Made by a program: the position numbers and the translations under genes. A DNA stretch of 64,000 nucleotides, from positions 372,001 through 436,000 of the forward strand of contig NZ_ML660055.1 of the NCBI RefSeq assembly GCF_007004665.1. Reading direction: 5' to 3'. This document shows positions 37,802-47,580 of this stretch, piece by piece. The notes beneath the pieces were generated by a model. It did not search any database, was not told the origin of the DNA, and saw only the letters and a list, made by a program, of their open reading frames with translations. Each line of letters begins with the position of its first letter. The first letter of the stretch is position 1. The stretch comes from Denitrobaculum tricleocarpae (GTDB lineage Bacteria; Pseudomonadota; Alphaproteobacteria; Kiloniellales; Kiloniellaceae).

Positions 37802-38332
37802 TCAGGATGCCGCTGTTGGGTCGAACGAGAGCACTTCGCCATTTTTGGCCTCGTGTCCGGTCAAACCCCGGATGAAGCCCCAGTGGCTGACGACCAGAAC
37901 CTCCGGCCAGTCATGGGTGCCGGCCATTCTCTTGTGAAAGCTGCGGCACCTGGCCCGGACGTCGTCCTCGGTTTCCGGGTCGGAAGGCCACCAGGATTCC
38001 GAGAGAGCAGCGAAATCCAGATGCGGCCAGTCTTGTGACAGCACCGAGCGGGGCGTCCCGATGTCACAGGAGAAGAACGCATGCTCGCGGATCAGACTGT
38101 CGATGGTAATGGGCAGATTGAGGATACCGGCAATGATATCCGCGGTCTGGAGTGTGCGTGTGTAGGGGCTGACAATGATGCGCTTCAGGCCTTTACCGGT
38201 GAGGTCGTGACCTGCGGACTCCGCCTGGCGCCGCCCCTCATCGGTCAGCTTGGGATCGATGATGCCCGGATCTTTCCGGGTTGCCCCGAAGATAACGTTG
38301 AATTCGGATTGACCGTGGCGAACGAGGATCAT
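37802..38332 (-). CDS. Histidine phosphatase family protein
   Basis: 176 residues. Phosphoglycerate-mutase-like phosphatase fold with the catalytic RHG motif at 5-7 (MILVRHGQSEFN), second His/Glu in SPYTRTLQTADII and IREHAFFSCD, and the distal catalytic His in VVSHWGFIRGLTG. Substrate unknown; the short form is SixA/CobC-like in size. Its start overlaps the fxsA stop by one base, so it is probably co-translated with fxsA. Confidence 0.9.
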   Translation of the reverse strand: MILVRHGQSEFNVIFGATRKDPGIIDPKLTDEGRRQAESAGHDLTGKGLKRIIVSPYTRTLQTADIIAGILNLPITIDSLIREHAFFSCDIGTPRSVLSQDWPHLDFAALSESWWPSDPETEDDVRARCRSFHKRMAGTHDWPEVLVVSHWGFIRGLTGHEAKNGEVLSFDPTAAS

Positions 38333-38901
38333 CAGTTCAATCGCCCCATTGGCGGTGTAGGGTCCTGGTCGTCCGGAGTTTTTGGCTCGGAATTGCCCTT
38401 TTCCGTCATGTCCTCGAATTCCCCTTCAATGATGTCCCCGCCGCGGGTGCGGTCGGAGCTGTGCCTGCTGCCATGCGGACCGGGCTTTCCCGGCTGTTCA
38501 CCCATGCCGCCTCCCGGGTGCCTTCCCATCGTGCTCGCGGTCATGGAGAGTTCAAGTCTACGGCCAATCCAGTGCCGCAGGACATTGCGAACCTGCGGCA
38601 CGAAGAGGGCAAAGCCGATTGTATCTGTGACAAATCCGGGCGTCAGGAGAAGCGCGCCGGCAAACAGCAGACAGAGACCATCGAAGAGTTCCTTGGTGGG
38701 CAGGACACCCTGGTTGATCTGACTGCGCACACGTTCCAGTGCCGCAAGCCCTTGAATTCTAAGCAACCATGTCCCGATAATGGCCGTGAGAATGACGACC
38801 GCGAGCGTGTTCCACAAACCGAGCCTGTCGCCCACTTCGATGAAAACGGCGATTTCCAGCAGCGGCACGCCGATAAATGCGGCGAGTAATAGGATAGCCA
38901 T
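38332..38901 (-). CDS. fxsA: FxsA family membrane protein
   Basis: 189 residues. Small inner-membrane protein family named after the E. coli factor that relieves F-plasmid exclusion of phage T7. Four hydrophobic segments: LLLAAFIGVPLLEIAVFIEV, TLAVVILTAIIGTWLL, GLCLLFAGALLLTPGFVTDTIGF and the following amphipathic region. The tail is polar, with a Gly/Pro/Ser-rich stretch. Physiological role unknown. Position between secB and tim44 fits alphaproteobacterial synteny. Confidence 0.92.
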   Translation of the reverse strand: MAILLLAAFIGVPLLEIAVFIEVGDRLGLWNTLAVVILTAIIGTWLLRIQGLAALERVRSQINQGVLPTKELFDGLCLLFAGALLLTPGFVTDTIGFALFVPQVRNVLRHWIGRRLELSMTASTMGRHPGGGMGEQPGKPGPHGSRHSSDRTRGGDIIEGEFEDMTEKGNSEPKTPDDQDPTPPMGRLN

Positions 38902-39129
38902 ACTTGCTCTTTCCTTAACTATTCCCTATTTACAATGCATTGGAGTTCGTCGTCGACCGCCTGTTTTGGACTTGCTGAAGAATCTCAGACTTTCAAGAGC
39001 TGGAGCTCGCCACGCGACACGGACAACTGCTGAACGGGATTGTTTTTTCTCAGGGTGGTTTCCAGTTTGATTTGTTCCGACGCGGTTCGTCACGCTTAAA
39101 AGCGCGCCGCGGAACTTTTGGTTGGATAT

Positions 39130-39858
39130 ATGGGCAACGGATTCGGTCTAGACATCATTCTGCTCGCGGCGCTCGCGATTTTCTGCGTGGTGCGCTTACG
39201 CAATGCGCTGGGCAAACGCACAGGACATGAAGAGCCGCCTAAATACGACCCTTTCAATCAGGATCAGGGCGACGACAAGGTTGTTCAGCTTCCCAACCGT
39301 TCGCGCGATGACAGATCATCCGGGGCGACACCCGATATCGAAGACGTCGTGCCCGATATCGAAGCTTGGGATCAGGCCGACGATACTCCTGGGGATGAAG
39401 CGGGGTCGACCGCACCGGGTATCCGCGCAATTAAACGAGCCGATCCGAGTTTCGACGAAAAGTCCTTTGCGGGCGGCGCTTCTTCTGCTTTCGAGATGAT
39501 CGTGGGGGCCTTCGCGCAGGGCGATACGGATGCGCTCCGGCCGCTCCTGGCCAACGATGTCTACAATGACTTCGCCGGCGCGATCGAAAACCGCGAAAAG
39601 CAAAACCATACGCTCGAGACGACACTGATCGGCATTGAAAAATCCGAGATTATCGAGGCCGAGCTCCAGGGCCGGACGGCTTTCGTCACGCTCAAGTTTG
39701 TCTCGGACCAGGTCAATGTGACCCGCGATGCCAACGGCGAAACAGTCGAGGGCGACCCCAATCACGTGACTAAGATCACGGACATTTGGACCTTTGCCCG
39801 GAACACCAGCAGTCGTGATCCGAACTGGGCATTGGTTGCGACCCGAAGCCCCAATTGA
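39130..39858 (+). CDS. Tim44/TimA-domain protein
   Basis: About 242 residues from ATG 39130 (upstream frame to 39118 not needed). One N-terminal membrane segment (GLDIILLAALAIFCVVRL), an acidic linker (residues 45-100), and a C-terminal Tim44-like domain (FEMIVGAFAQGDTDALRPLLANDVYNDFAGAIENRE; VTKITDIWTFARN). In mitochondria Tim44 anchors the import motor; the bacterial TimA homologue is inner-membrane anchored and its role is not settled. Closeness to secB is suggestive only. Confidence 0.92.
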   Translation: MGNGFGLDIILLAALAIFCVVRLRNALGKRTGHEEPPKYDPFNQDQGDDKVVQLPNRSRDDRSSGATPDIEDVVPDIEAWDQADDTPGDEAGSTAPGIRAIKRADPSFDEKSFAGGASSAFEMIVGAFAQGDTDALRPLLANDVYNDFAGAIENREKQNHTLETTLIGIEKSEIIEAELQGRTAFVTLKFVSDQVNVTRDANGETVEGDPNHVTKITDIWTFARNTSSRDPNWALVATRSPN

Positions 39859-39976
39859 TTTTTAGCGGGGGCGCGGGCTTGGTGGAGCAATGAAGGCGTT
39901 GTCCGAACTGCGCGCCCAGGGCGCCGATAGAAGATCCATTCCCTCCCTTACATCACGAAAATCCGGCATTCTATCC

Positions 39977-41215
39977 ATGAAACCCTCCTGTTTTGGGATT
40001 CGCGGGACTATGGCGGGCCTTCTGGTGCTGGCCTTGGCGGCGTGTGAGCCACGCGCACCGGAAGAGCCGCCGAAGGCCATGCCGGAACCTCCTCAGTTTC
40101 TTTTGGAAACCTCGACCTACGATCAGTTACCGGGTTGGCGTGAAGACAAGGTCGCCGAGGCGCTTCCAGCTCTCATTCGCTCCTGCGACCGGCTGTTGCG
40201 CGCTCCGGATGATCGCGAGGTGGGGCGTGGGGCCGTTGGCGGAACGGTGATGGATTGGCGGGCGCCCTGTGCTGCGATTGCTGACTTCTCCGGGGCCGGT
40301 TCTGATTCGGGTGACGACGCCTTCCGCAACCTTGTCGAACAGCTCTTTGTGCCTTTCAAGGTTATGTACGGAGACAAAGACACCGGCCTCTTCACAGGCT
40401 ATTACGAAGCGGAGTTGCGGGGAGCTCTCTTTCCGGGTAGCGGCTACGACACGCCTCTCTACAAGCGCCCCAATGACCTTGTGACGGTGGATCTGCGGCA
40501 TTTCGACAAGGATCTGAGCGGCAAGAGAGTCGCCGGACGGGTTCAGGACGGCCGCCTGGTTCCTTATCACGCCCGGGACGAAATCGACAACGGCGTGATC
40601 GACGGCGCCAATCTCGAGCTTCTCTGGGCTGCGGATCCGATCGATGTCTTTTTCCTGCACATCCAGGGCTCGGGAAAAGTCCTTTTGCCGGATGGCTCGA
40701 CGATGCGGGTCGGATTTGACGGTTCCAACGGTTTGCCCTTTGTCGCGATCGGGCGCCTGCTGATCGACGAAGGGTACGTATCCCGGGCGAATGCCTCCAT
40801 GCAGTCGATCCGCGAGTGGCTGCGCAACAATCCGGATCAGGCGACCGAGCTGATGCAGCGCAACCCGCGTTACATCTTCTTCCGAAAGATTGAGGGTGAG
40901 GGTCCGATTGGCGCCCAGGGTGTCGCCCTCACACCCCGGCGCAGCCTTGCGATCGACCCCTCCTTCATGCCGCTCGGCGCCCCGGTTTTTCTGGATACCA
41001 CCTGGCCCGGAAGTTCGGCTTCGAACCCCCGGCCGCTCCGGCGCCTGATGGTGGCGCAAGACACCGGCAGTGCCATCAAGGGGGCCGTGCGGGGCGATTT
41101 CTTCTGGGGTGCCGGGGATCCGGCACTGGCGGAGGCAGGACGGATGAAACAGCGCGGCAGCTATTATCTCTTGCTGCCCAAGTCGGTCGCCGCACGGCGT
41201 GCCACCGGGAGCTGA
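39977..41215 (+). CDS. mltA: Membrane-bound lytic murein transglycosylase A
   Basis: About 412 residues from ATG 39977 (an earlier ATG at 39890 adds a region without signal character). Lipoprotein signal ending LALAAC (Cys23). MltA domain with FTGYYEAELRGAL and GSGKVLLPDGSTMRVGFDGSNG, then the 3D domain containing the catalytic Asp in MVAQDTGSAIKGAVRGDFFWGAG. It cleaves the MurNAc-GlcNAc bond to form 1,6-anhydro ends. Follows the Tim44-like gene; smr, the usual next gene, is displaced by lutABC. Confidence 0.95.
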   Translation: MKPSCFGIRGTMAGLLVLALAACEPRAPEEPPKAMPEPPQFLLETSTYDQLPGWREDKVAEALPALIRSCDRLLRAPDDREVGRGAVGGTVMDWRAPCAAIADFSGAGSDSGDDAFRNLVEQLFVPFKVMYGDKDTGLFTGYYEAELRGALFPGSGYDTPLYKRPNDLVTVDLRHFDKDLSGKRVAGRVQDGRLVPYHARDEIDNGVIDGANLELLWAADPIDVFFLHIQGSGKVLLPDGSTMRVGFDGSNGLPFVAIGRLLIDEGYVSRANASMQSIREWLRNNPDQATELMQRNPRYIFFRKIEGEGPIGAQGVALTPRRSLAIDPSFMPLGAPVFLDTTWPGSSASNPRPLRRLMVAQDTGSAIKGAVRGDFFWGAGDPALAEAGRMKQRGSYYLLLPKSVAARRATGS

Positions 41216-41267
41216 CCGCTCGCTCAGGGCCTAAAAACGAAGATCCTAAAACACCGTGACGACGCGT

Positions 41268-41296
41268 CTGCAAAAGTGGTATTACCAATTTTGCAG
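41268..41296. promoter_or_regulatory. GntR (FadR/LldR-type) operator upstream of lutABC
   Basis: A 29-bp inverted repeat: left arm CTGCAAAAGTGGTA and right arm TACCAATTTTGCAG with a single T at the centre and one mismatch in 14. The core TGGTATTACCA (41277-41287) matches the TGGTnnnACCA operator of PdhR/LldR/GlcC-type GntR regulators, several of which control lactate, glycolate or pyruvate genes. It lies about 190 bp before lutA. Confidence 0.65.
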
Positions 41297-41486
41297 CGAG
41301 CGATGGCGTCCTGCGCGCTCCAACAAAAAGGGAGCGTTGCTGCGGGGGTCTGATCGCTCTACCTTGAAACACTGCAAAGCGTGAAAAGCCTTACGTCACA
41401 GAATAAGAGGATCGCGCAAGCGCTGGAGCGCAAGCAGGCCGGCCTTTGCCGACGATTGTCAGCTTGTCAGGGAGGATTTGAACAGC

Positions 41487-42275
41487 ATGTCGAAGCCCGA
41501 ACCGCGCGTCGGTTTATTCGTGACCTGTCTGGTAGACCTTTTCCGGCCAAGCGTCGGATTTGCCGCGGTCAAGCTTCTCGAAGCGGCGGGTTGCCGGATC
41601 GAGGTTCCCGAACTGCAGACCTGTTGCGGACAGCCGGCTTACAACTCCGGTGATAAAGCCGATACCCGCGCGATCGCGCTTCAGGTTATCGAGGCTTTTC
41701 AGGGCTTTGATTACGTGGTTGCTCCCTCCGGCTCCTGCGCCGCCATGATCAAAAAGCACTACCCGGAGCTTTTCGAAAAGGAACCTGAGCAGCTGGCAAA
41801 GGCAGAGGAACTCTCCGCGCGGACCTTTGAGCTGATCTCCTTTTTGACCGACGTGATGGAACTCTCCGACGTTGAGGCGGCATTCCCACAGACGGTCACC
41901 TATCATGATTCCTGTTCCGGCCTGCGCGAACTCGGGGTCCGGGACCAGCCCCGGAAGTTGCTCTCGAGCGTTAACGCTCTATCTCTTGTTGAGTTGTCGG
42001 ATGCGGACATCTGCTGTGGCTTCGGTGGCACCTTTTGCGTCAAGTACCCCGATATTTCCAACACCATGGTCACCAGCAAGACAGGGAGTATCGAGGCCAC
42101 CGGCGCGCAGACTCTGCTTGCGGGCGACCTGGGCTGTCTGATGAACATGGCCGGCAAGCTGCAGCGCAGCGGATCGGACGTCCAGGTCCGGCATGTGGCC
42201 GAGGTTTTGGCTGATATGACCGATACGCCGGCGATTGGTGCGGCGGAAGGTGATAACCGGAATGGAGGGAACTGA
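41487..42275 (+). CDS. lutA: L-lactate oxidation Fe-S protein LutA
   Basis: About 262 residues from ATG 41487, which has GGAGG eleven bases upstream (TTG 41478 is too close to it). Two CCG domains: LQTCCGQPAYNSGD near residue 45 and ADICCGFGGTFCVKYP near 178, typical of heterodisulfide-reductase-like cluster-binding domains. LutABC together oxidise L-lactate to pyruvate. First gene of lutABC. Confidence 0.93.
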   Translation: MSKPEPRVGLFVTCLVDLFRPSVGFAAVKLLEAAGCRIEVPELQTCCGQPAYNSGDKADTRAIALQVIEAFQGFDYVVAPSGSCAAMIKKHYPELFEKEPEQLAKAEELSARTFELISFLTDVMELSDVEAAFPQTVTYHDSCSGLRELGVRDQPRKLLSSVNALSLVELSDADICCGFGGTFCVKYPDISNTMVTSKTGSIEATGAQTLLAGDLGCLMNMAGKLQRSGSDVQVRHVAEVLADMTDTPAIGAAEGDNRNGGN

Positions 42276-42280
42276 AGGCG

Positions 42281-43714
42281 ATGCAATCGAGGTCCCATAG
42301 CTTCAAGGAAAACGCCCGCGAGGCGATCGCCGATCCCAACATTCAGGCCGCCATGGCGAAGATGAAGGTGGGCTTTACCGGGAAACGTCTCGCCGCCGCC
42401 GCCCGGCTGCCGGAATTCGAAGCCCTGCGCGATGCGGCGCGCGACATCAAGAACCACAGCCTCGCCAACCTGGATTTCTATCTCGAACGCTACGAAGCCA
42501 AGGTGCTCGAGACAGGCGGCCAGGTGCATTGGGCACCGACCGCGGAAGACGCCCGCAAGGCGATCCTGGACATCTGCGAGCGTGCCGGTGCGAAGACGGT
42601 GACGAAGGGCAAGTCCATGATTTCCGAGGAAATTGCCCTCAACGACCACCTCGAAGAAGCCGGCATGACCGTGGTCGAGACCGACCTGGGCGAGTATATC
42701 ATCCAGCTCCGTAAGGAACCGCCCAGCCATATCATCGCGCCGGCTGTTCATGTCAGCAAGGAACAGGTTGAAGCGGACTTCCGGGCGCAGCATCAGCATC
42801 TCCCGGCGGAGCGTTCCCTGAGCGAGCCGACCGACCTGGTGAACGAGGCTCGGCAGATCCTGCGCCAGCGCTATCTGGATGCGGATGTCGGAATCACGGG
42901 TGCAAACTTCCTGATTGCCGAAACCGGAACCTCAATCATCGTCACTAATGAGGGTAACGGCGATCTGACCCAGTCTTTGCCCAAGATTCACATCGTGATC
43001 GCCAGCATCGAGAAGGTCGTTCCGAACCTGGAGGATGCCTCGACGATCCTGCGCGTTCTGGCCCGGTCGGCGACCGGGCAGGAGTTCTCCGCCTACACCA
43101 CCCTCTCCACCGGTCCGCGCCGCGCCGAGGATCCCGACGGTCCGGAGGAATATCACGTTATCCTGCTCGACAATGGCCGCTCTTCCATGCTCGGCAGCGA
43201 GTTTCAGGATATGCTGCGCTGTATCCGCTGCGGCGCCTGCATGAACCACTGCCCGGTCTACCACGCGGTTGGCGGCCACTCCTATGGGTGGGTCTATCCG
43301 GGTCCTATGGGCGCTGTTCTGACACCGAACCTGATCGGGGTTGAGGAAGCCGGGCACCTGCCCAATGCCTCGACCTTCTGCGGACGCTGCGAAAGCGTCT
43401 GTCCGGTGCGTATTCCCCTGCCCAAGATGATGCGGCACTGGCGTGAACGGGAGTTCGAGCGGCATCTGACCCCGAAATCCGTCCGCAGCGGCCTCGGTGT
43501 CTGGGCCTTTATGGCCCGCCGCCCTGCTCTCTATCACCGTCTGGCCGGGCTTGGCATCAGGGCGCTCGCAGCGCTGGGCCGCCGCCGGGGGCGCTTCACG
43601 TCGCTGCCGCTTGCGGGTGGCTGGACCAAGTATCGTGACCTGCCCGCGCCTCAGGGGAAGACCTTTCAGCAGCTTTGGGCCGAGAAACAAAAAAACGGGA
43701 GGGCCGCAGAATGA
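42281..43714 (+). CDS. lutB: L-lactate oxidation Fe-S protein LutB
   Basis: 477 residues. N-terminal LUD-type domain (DARKAILDICERAGAKTVTKGKSMISEE; GANFLIAETGTSIIVTNEGNGDL) and a C-terminal ferredoxin-like module with two 4Fe-4S motifs, CIRCGACMNHCPVY near 311-324 and CGRCESVCP near 367-375. Electron-transfer subunit of the lactate-oxidising complex. Starts 5 bp after lutA; its stop overlaps lutC (ATGA). Confidence 0.95.
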   Translation: MQSRSHSFKENAREAIADPNIQAAMAKMKVGFTGKRLAAAARLPEFEALRDAARDIKNHSLANLDFYLERYEAKVLETGGQVHWAPTAEDARKAILDICERAGAKTVTKGKSMISEEIALNDHLEEAGMTVVETDLGEYIIQLRKEPPSHIIAPAVHVSKEQVEADFRAQHQHLPAERSLSEPTDLVNEARQILRQRYLDADVGITGANFLIAETGTSIIVTNEGNGDLTQSLPKIHIVIASIEKVVPNLEDASTILRVLARSATGQEFSAYTTLSTGPRRAEDPDGPEEYHVILLDNGRSSMLGSEFQDMLRCIRCGACMNHCPVYHAVGGHSYGWVYPGPMGAVLTPNLIGVEEAGHLPNASTFCGRCESVCPVRIPLPKMMRHWREREFERHLTPKSVRSGLGVWAFMARRPALYHRLAGLGIRALAALGRRRGRFTSLPLAGGWTKYRDLPAPQGKTFQQLWAEKQKNGRAAE

Positions 43715-44418
43715 CGACGGCCCGCGAGCAGATTCTGGGGGCGGTGAAGCAGTCCCTGAAGAAAAACAATCCGTCCGGCGATCGTCCTGACGAGCTGGCG
43801 CAGCGCCTGTCGGACCCCAAAGCCAATTTGATTCCCGAGCGCTCGCGTCTGCCCCACCCCGCTCAGGTCGATCTGATGGAATCCATGCTGATCGAGCTTT
43901 CCGCAACGGTAAAGCGCGTTGGTTCCCTGGACGAAGTGCCAGGCGAAGTGATCGATTACCTCAAAACGCGAAATCTTCCTCAGGAGGTCCGGCTGGCCCC
44001 GTCGAAGGAACTGCTGGCCCTGGGATGGGATGACCAGAGCCTGCTGAAAGTTTCCACCGGCCCGGCGCGCGAGCCGGATCAGGTTTCGGTAACCGGCGCT
44101 TTTGCCGCTGTTGCAGAAACCGGAACCCTGATGCTCCATTCCGGACCCGAGGGCCCCACGACCCTGAATTTTCTTCCGGAAAACCATATTGTTGTGCTGC
44201 GGTCTTCTCAGGTGGTCGGCGCCTACGAAGAGGGTTGGGCCAGACTGCGCAAGGCTTTCGGCAATGGCACCATGCCCCGTACGCTCAACATGATCTCCGG
44301 TCCGTCGAGGACCGGCGATATCGAGCAGAAGATCGAACTGGGCGCGCATGGACCGCGGCGTTTGCATGTGATCATCGTCGAGGATGGCAACGCAGAGAGT
44401 GGTGACAGCGCTGGCTGA
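43711..44418 (+). CDS. lutC: Lactate utilization protein LutC
   Basis: About 235 residues from ATG 43711, which overlaps the lutB stop and has GGGAGG upstream; an in-frame TTG at 43675 is inside lutB and unlikely. LUD domain with VTGAFAAVAETGTLMLHSG near 135-155 and LNMISGPSRTGDIEQKIELGAHGPRRLHVIIVED near the end. Third subunit of the L-lactate oxidation system. No lactate permease or GntR regulator gene is seen beside it. Confidence 0.94.
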   Translation: MTTAREQILGAVKQSLKKNNPSGDRPDELAQRLSDPKANLIPERSRLPHPAQVDLMESMLIELSATVKRVGSLDEVPGEVIDYLKTRNLPQEVRLAPSKELLALGWDDQSLLKVSTGPAREPDQVSVTGAFAAVAETGTLMLHSGPEGPTTLNFLPENHIVVLRSSQVVGAYEEGWARLRKAFGNGTMPRTLNMISGPSRTGDIEQKIELGAHGPRRLHVIIVEDGNAESGDSAG

Positions 44419-44486
44419 AGCGGCTATTGGAGGGTACGCCGCGTCGACGCGGCCCAAAACCCTACGCAAGGCTCGCCTCAAGCAAG

Positions 44487-45116
44487 ATGAACGATCGGCG
44501 CAAACCTAAAGCGAAGCGGCCCAGCGGCCTGTCTGCAGAGGACCGGGACCTCTGGCGCCACGTCAATCGCGACACCGTACCTCTCAAGGGACGTGACTTC
44601 GGGGCCGGCGCTTTTGCCGAGATGATGCGTGGTGACGAGGAAGCTCTGTCCCGGAAGCCAAGTGAAAAACCCAAGCCCCGCAAATCGGAATCATCCCCGC
44701 AACTCCCCCTGCGCGCACAAAACACCCCCGCCCCGCCCCACGGGCGCGCGGAGCTTCTGGCCCATGGTTCAACGGCGGGTCTGGACCGGCGAAATGCCGA
44801 ACGCCTCAAGCGCGGCAAGATGGCCATCGAGGCGACCCTTGATCTCCACGGCATGTCCCAGGCTCAGGCCCATGGCGCCCTCAACCGCTTTATTCAGCGC
44901 TCGGAAGCCGCAGGACTGCGTTGCGTTCTGGTCATCACGGGCAAGGGGATCGCCAAGGAATCCGGCGGCGTGCTGCGAAATCAGGTGCCGAACTGGCTGA
45001 ACGAGCCGGGCAATCGTGAACGGATCATCGCCTTCAACTATGCCCAGCAAAGTCACGGCGGGACCGGGGCGCTTTACGTACTGCTGAAACGCCGGCGGGA
45101 CGGAAAGCGGAAGTGA
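44487..45116 (+). CDS. Smr/MutS2-type endonuclease domain protein
   Basis: About 209 residues from ATG 44487 (an earlier ATG at 44427 adds 20). N-terminal half polar and basic, with Pro/Lys-rich spacer to about 100; C-terminal Smr domain with LDLHGMSQAQAHGALNRFI and the TGKG loop (LVITGKGIAKESGGVLRNQVPNWL), typical of the YdaL/SmrA-like family of RNA/DNA nucleases. It stands after lutABC but in related genomes after mltA, so lutABC seems inserted between the two. Confidence 0.9.
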   Translation: MNDRRKPKAKRPSGLSAEDRDLWRHVNRDTVPLKGRDFGAGAFAEMMRGDEEALSRKPSEKPKPRKSESSPQLPLRAQNTPAPPHGRAELLAHGSTAGLDRRNAERLKRGKMAIEATLDLHGMSQAQAHGALNRFIQRSEAAGLRCVLVITGKGIAKESGGVLRNQVPNWLNEPGNRERIIAFNYAQQSHGGTGALYVLLKRRRDGKRK

Positions 45117-45206
45117 GTCCCTGCTGGCCGCCTTCAATGGGTCTTGATTTTAAAGAGTAAATCTCACTATAAACCGGGATCGAGTTAATGGACCGAGAGG
45201 CTTCCT

Positions 45207-45569
45207 GTGACCCCTTTTGGCGAAAAACTCCGGGCTTTGCGGGCCGAGCGTAACTTGAGCCTCAAGCAAATGGCGGAGGGCCTCGGCGTTTCGTCCGCGT
45301 ATCTCTCGGCTGTCGAGCATGGCCACCGCAGCCGCCCGAACCGCCGCTTCGTCCACAGGGTGTGCCAGTATCTCAATATCATCTGGGACGATGCCGAGGA
45401 GCTCCAGAGCCTGGCCAACCTCTCCCATCCGCGGGTCACGGTCGACACGGCCGGGCTCTCGCCACAGGCAACTGTTTTAGCAAACCGTCTGTCCGATGAG
45501 ATTAGCCGTTACGATAACGAAACGATCGAACGCTTACTCGCCGTGATGGACGATGCCGCTTCGACTTAA
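45207..45569 (+). CDS. XRE-family helix-turn-helix regulator
   Basis: 120 residues, GTG start with weak ribosome-binding site. N-terminal Cro/C1-type HTH (FGEKLRALRAERNLSLKQMAEGLGVSSAYLSAVEHG, about residues 4-40) followed by a short helical C-terminal domain (LANRLSDEISRYDNETIERLLAVM). DNA target and effector unknown. The gene stands between smr and hslU, convergent with hslU (7 bp apart); this placement is, I believe, common in the class. Confidence 0.9.
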   Translation: MTPFGEKLRALRAERNLSLKQMAEGLGVSSAYLSAVEHGHRSRPNRRFVHRVCQYLNIIWDDAEELQSLANLSHPRVTVDTAGLSPQATVLANRLSDEISRYDNETIERLLAVMDDAAST

Positions 45570-45576
45570 GAAATCT

Positions 45577-46917
45577 CTATAGAATGAACTTCGAGAGATC
45601 GGTGTTCTTGGCCAGTTCCGAGACTTTCTCCCGGACATAGTCAGCGGTGATGGTGATGGTTTCCCCGCCCCGGTCGGTCGCGGTGAAAGAAATCTCATCG
45701 AGCAGTTTTTCCAGCACCGTATGCAGACGCCGTGCGCCGATATTCTCGACCGTGCTGTTGATTTCCGCGGCCAGATCCGCCAGTTCGTCGATCGCGGGGT
45801 CTTCGAACTCCAGGGTTACATCTTCCGTCCCGATCAAGGCTTTATACTGGATGATCAGGCTGTTTTCGGGCTCTGTCAGGATCAGCTTGAAGTCATCGCG
45901 GGTCAGCGGATTCAGCTCCACGCGGATCGGCAGACGGCCCTGAAGTTCGGGCAGCATGTCCGAGGGTTTGGAGAGGTGGAATGCGCCGGAGGCCACAAAA
46001 AGAATGTGGTCGGTTTTCACCGCGCCGTGCTTGGTGGCGACGGTTGTCCCTTCGATCAAAGGCAATAGATCGCGCTGAACGCCTTCCCGGCTGACGTCGG
46101 CGCCGGCCCGCTCCGAGCGGGCCGTAATCTTATCGATCTCGTCCAGGAAGACGATGCCGTGCTGTTCGACGTTGTCGACTGCGTCTGAAACGACGGATTC
46201 TTCATCCAGCAGCTTGTCGCTCTCTTCGGCGATCAGAATGTCATAGCTCTCCGACACTTTCATCCGGCGCTTCTTGGTGCGGCCGCCCATGGCCTTGCCG
46301 AAGATGTCATTGAGATTGAGCATGCCCATGCTCGCGCCCGGCATCCCGGGAATATCCATGGTCGGCAGCTGCATCCCGCCGGTATCCGCGACGTCGATTT
46401 CGATCTCTTTTTCGTCGAGATCGCCCTCCCGCAGCATTTTGCGGAACTTCGCCCGGGTGTCCGCGCTCGCATTTTCGCCGACCAGGGCGTTCAAAACCCG
46501 CTCTTCCGCATGGAGTTCAGCCTGGGCCTTCACCTCGGCGCGCAGCTTTTCACGGGTCGTGTGGATCGAGACCTCGACGAGATCGCGGATGATCTGCTCC
46601 ACGTCGCGCCCGACGTAGCCGACTTCGGTGAATTTGGTGGCTTCCACCTTCAGGAAAGGGGCCTGGGCCAGTTTCGCCAGGCGGCGGGCGATTTCCGTCT
46701 TACCAACGCCGGTCGGACCGATCATGAGGATGTTCTTGGGCAACACTTCCTCGCGCAGTTCCGGGGACAGCTGCTGACGGCGCCAGCGATTGCGCAGGGC
46801 AATGGCCACGGCCCGCTTGGCGTCGTTTTGACCGACGATATAACGGTCGAGCTCGGAGACGATCTCTCGCGGCGAGAAAGCGCTGGCGTGGGATTGGGAA
46901 GACTTGGTGCTGCTCAT
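45577..46917 (-). CDS. hslU: ATP-dependent protease ATPase subunit HslU
   Basis: 446 residues. AAA+ unfoldase that feeds HslV. N-terminal [35 protein letters not shown], Walker A GPTGVGKT (67-74), [16 protein letters not shown], the I domain (about 130-240), Walker [10 protein letters not shown], and the C-terminal motif [21 protein letters not shown], ending DLSKFIL, which docks into HslV. Follows hslV on the minus strand. Confidence 0.97.
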   Translation of the reverse strand: MSSTKSSQSHASAFSPREIVSELDRYIVGQNDAKRAVAIALRNRWRRQQLSPELREEVLPKNILMIGPTGVGKTEIARRLAKLAQAPFLKVEATKFTEVGYVGRDVEQIIRDLVEVSIHTTREKLRAEVKAQAELHAEERVLNALVGENASADTRAKFRKMLREGDLDEKEIEIDVADTGGMQLPTMDIPGMPGASMGMLNLNDIFGKAMGGRTKKRRMKVSESYDILIAEESDKLLDEESVVSDAVDNVEQHGIVFLDEIDKITARSERAGADVSREGVQRDLLPLIEGTTVATKHGAVKTDHILFVASGAFHLSKPSDMLPELQGRLPIRVELNPLTRDDFKLILTEPENSLIIQYKALIGTEDVTLEFEDPAIDELADLAAEINSTVENIGARRLHTVLEKLLDEISFTATDRGGETITITADYVREKVSELAKNTDLSKFIL

Positions 46918-46999
46918 TTTGGCTTGGCCTTAAAGGGGCTGAGGTTCACTGATCGGGTCCTGTTGATCGCGCCGCTCGGTCCACGCCGCGGCGTTTCCG

Positions 47000-47572
47000 T
47001 CATTTCGAGGACGGGCTTTTGGAGGACAGACTCTCGAGCAGGATGTTGTTGTTGGTATAAATGCAGATATCTGCCGCGACCGACATGGATTTGCGCGCGA
47101 TGGCCTCGGCATCGAGGCCTTCGACGTCGATCAGCGCGCGCGCCGCGGAGAGTGCGTAGTTTCCGCCTGAACCGATCCCGATCAGACCGTCTTCCGGCTC
47201 CAGCACGTCACCGGTGCCCGTGAGCACAAGGGAGGTCTCGGAATCCGCCACCGCCATCATCGCCTCCAGACGGCGCAAGTAGCGGTCCGTCCGCCAGTCC
47301 TTCGCCAACTCGACGCAGGCTCGGGTAAGTTGTCCCGGATAGCTGTCCAGCTTGGCCTCCAGCCGCTCAAAAAGCGTAAAGGCGTCGGCGGTTGCGCCTG
47401 CAAATCCGGCGATGACCTGGTCTTTGCCCAGGCGCCGCAGCTTGCGGGCGTTCGATTTGATGACGGTGTTGCCCAGGCTGACCTGGCCATCACCCGCGAT
47501 CACCACTTGGTCGCCCTTGCGCACGGACAAAATCGTGGTGCCTCGCCATTGAGGAATTTGACTCTGTGACAT
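47000..47572 (-). CDS. hslV: ATP-dependent protease subunit HslV
   Basis: About 190 residues from ATG 47572; frame upstream to 47659 is not family-like. Threonine protease of the proteasome beta type. The N-terminal nucleophile is Thr12 in [12 protein letters not shown], after an 11-residue propeptide. [46 protein letters not shown] and TNNNI segments are conserved. No Shine-Dalgarno is visible before the start. A heat-shock-like promoter lies just upstream. Confidence 0.95.
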   Translation of the reverse strand: MSQSQIPQWRGTTILSVRKGDQVVIAGDGQVSLGNTVIKSNARKLRRLGKDQVIAGFAGATADAFTLFERLEAKLDSYPGQLTRACVELAKDWRTDRYLRRLEAMMAVADSETSLVLTGTGDVLEPEDGLIGIGSGGNYALSAARALIDVEGLDAEAIARKSMSVAADICIYTNNNILLESLSSKSPSSK

Positions 47573-47580
47573 GGCAACAG

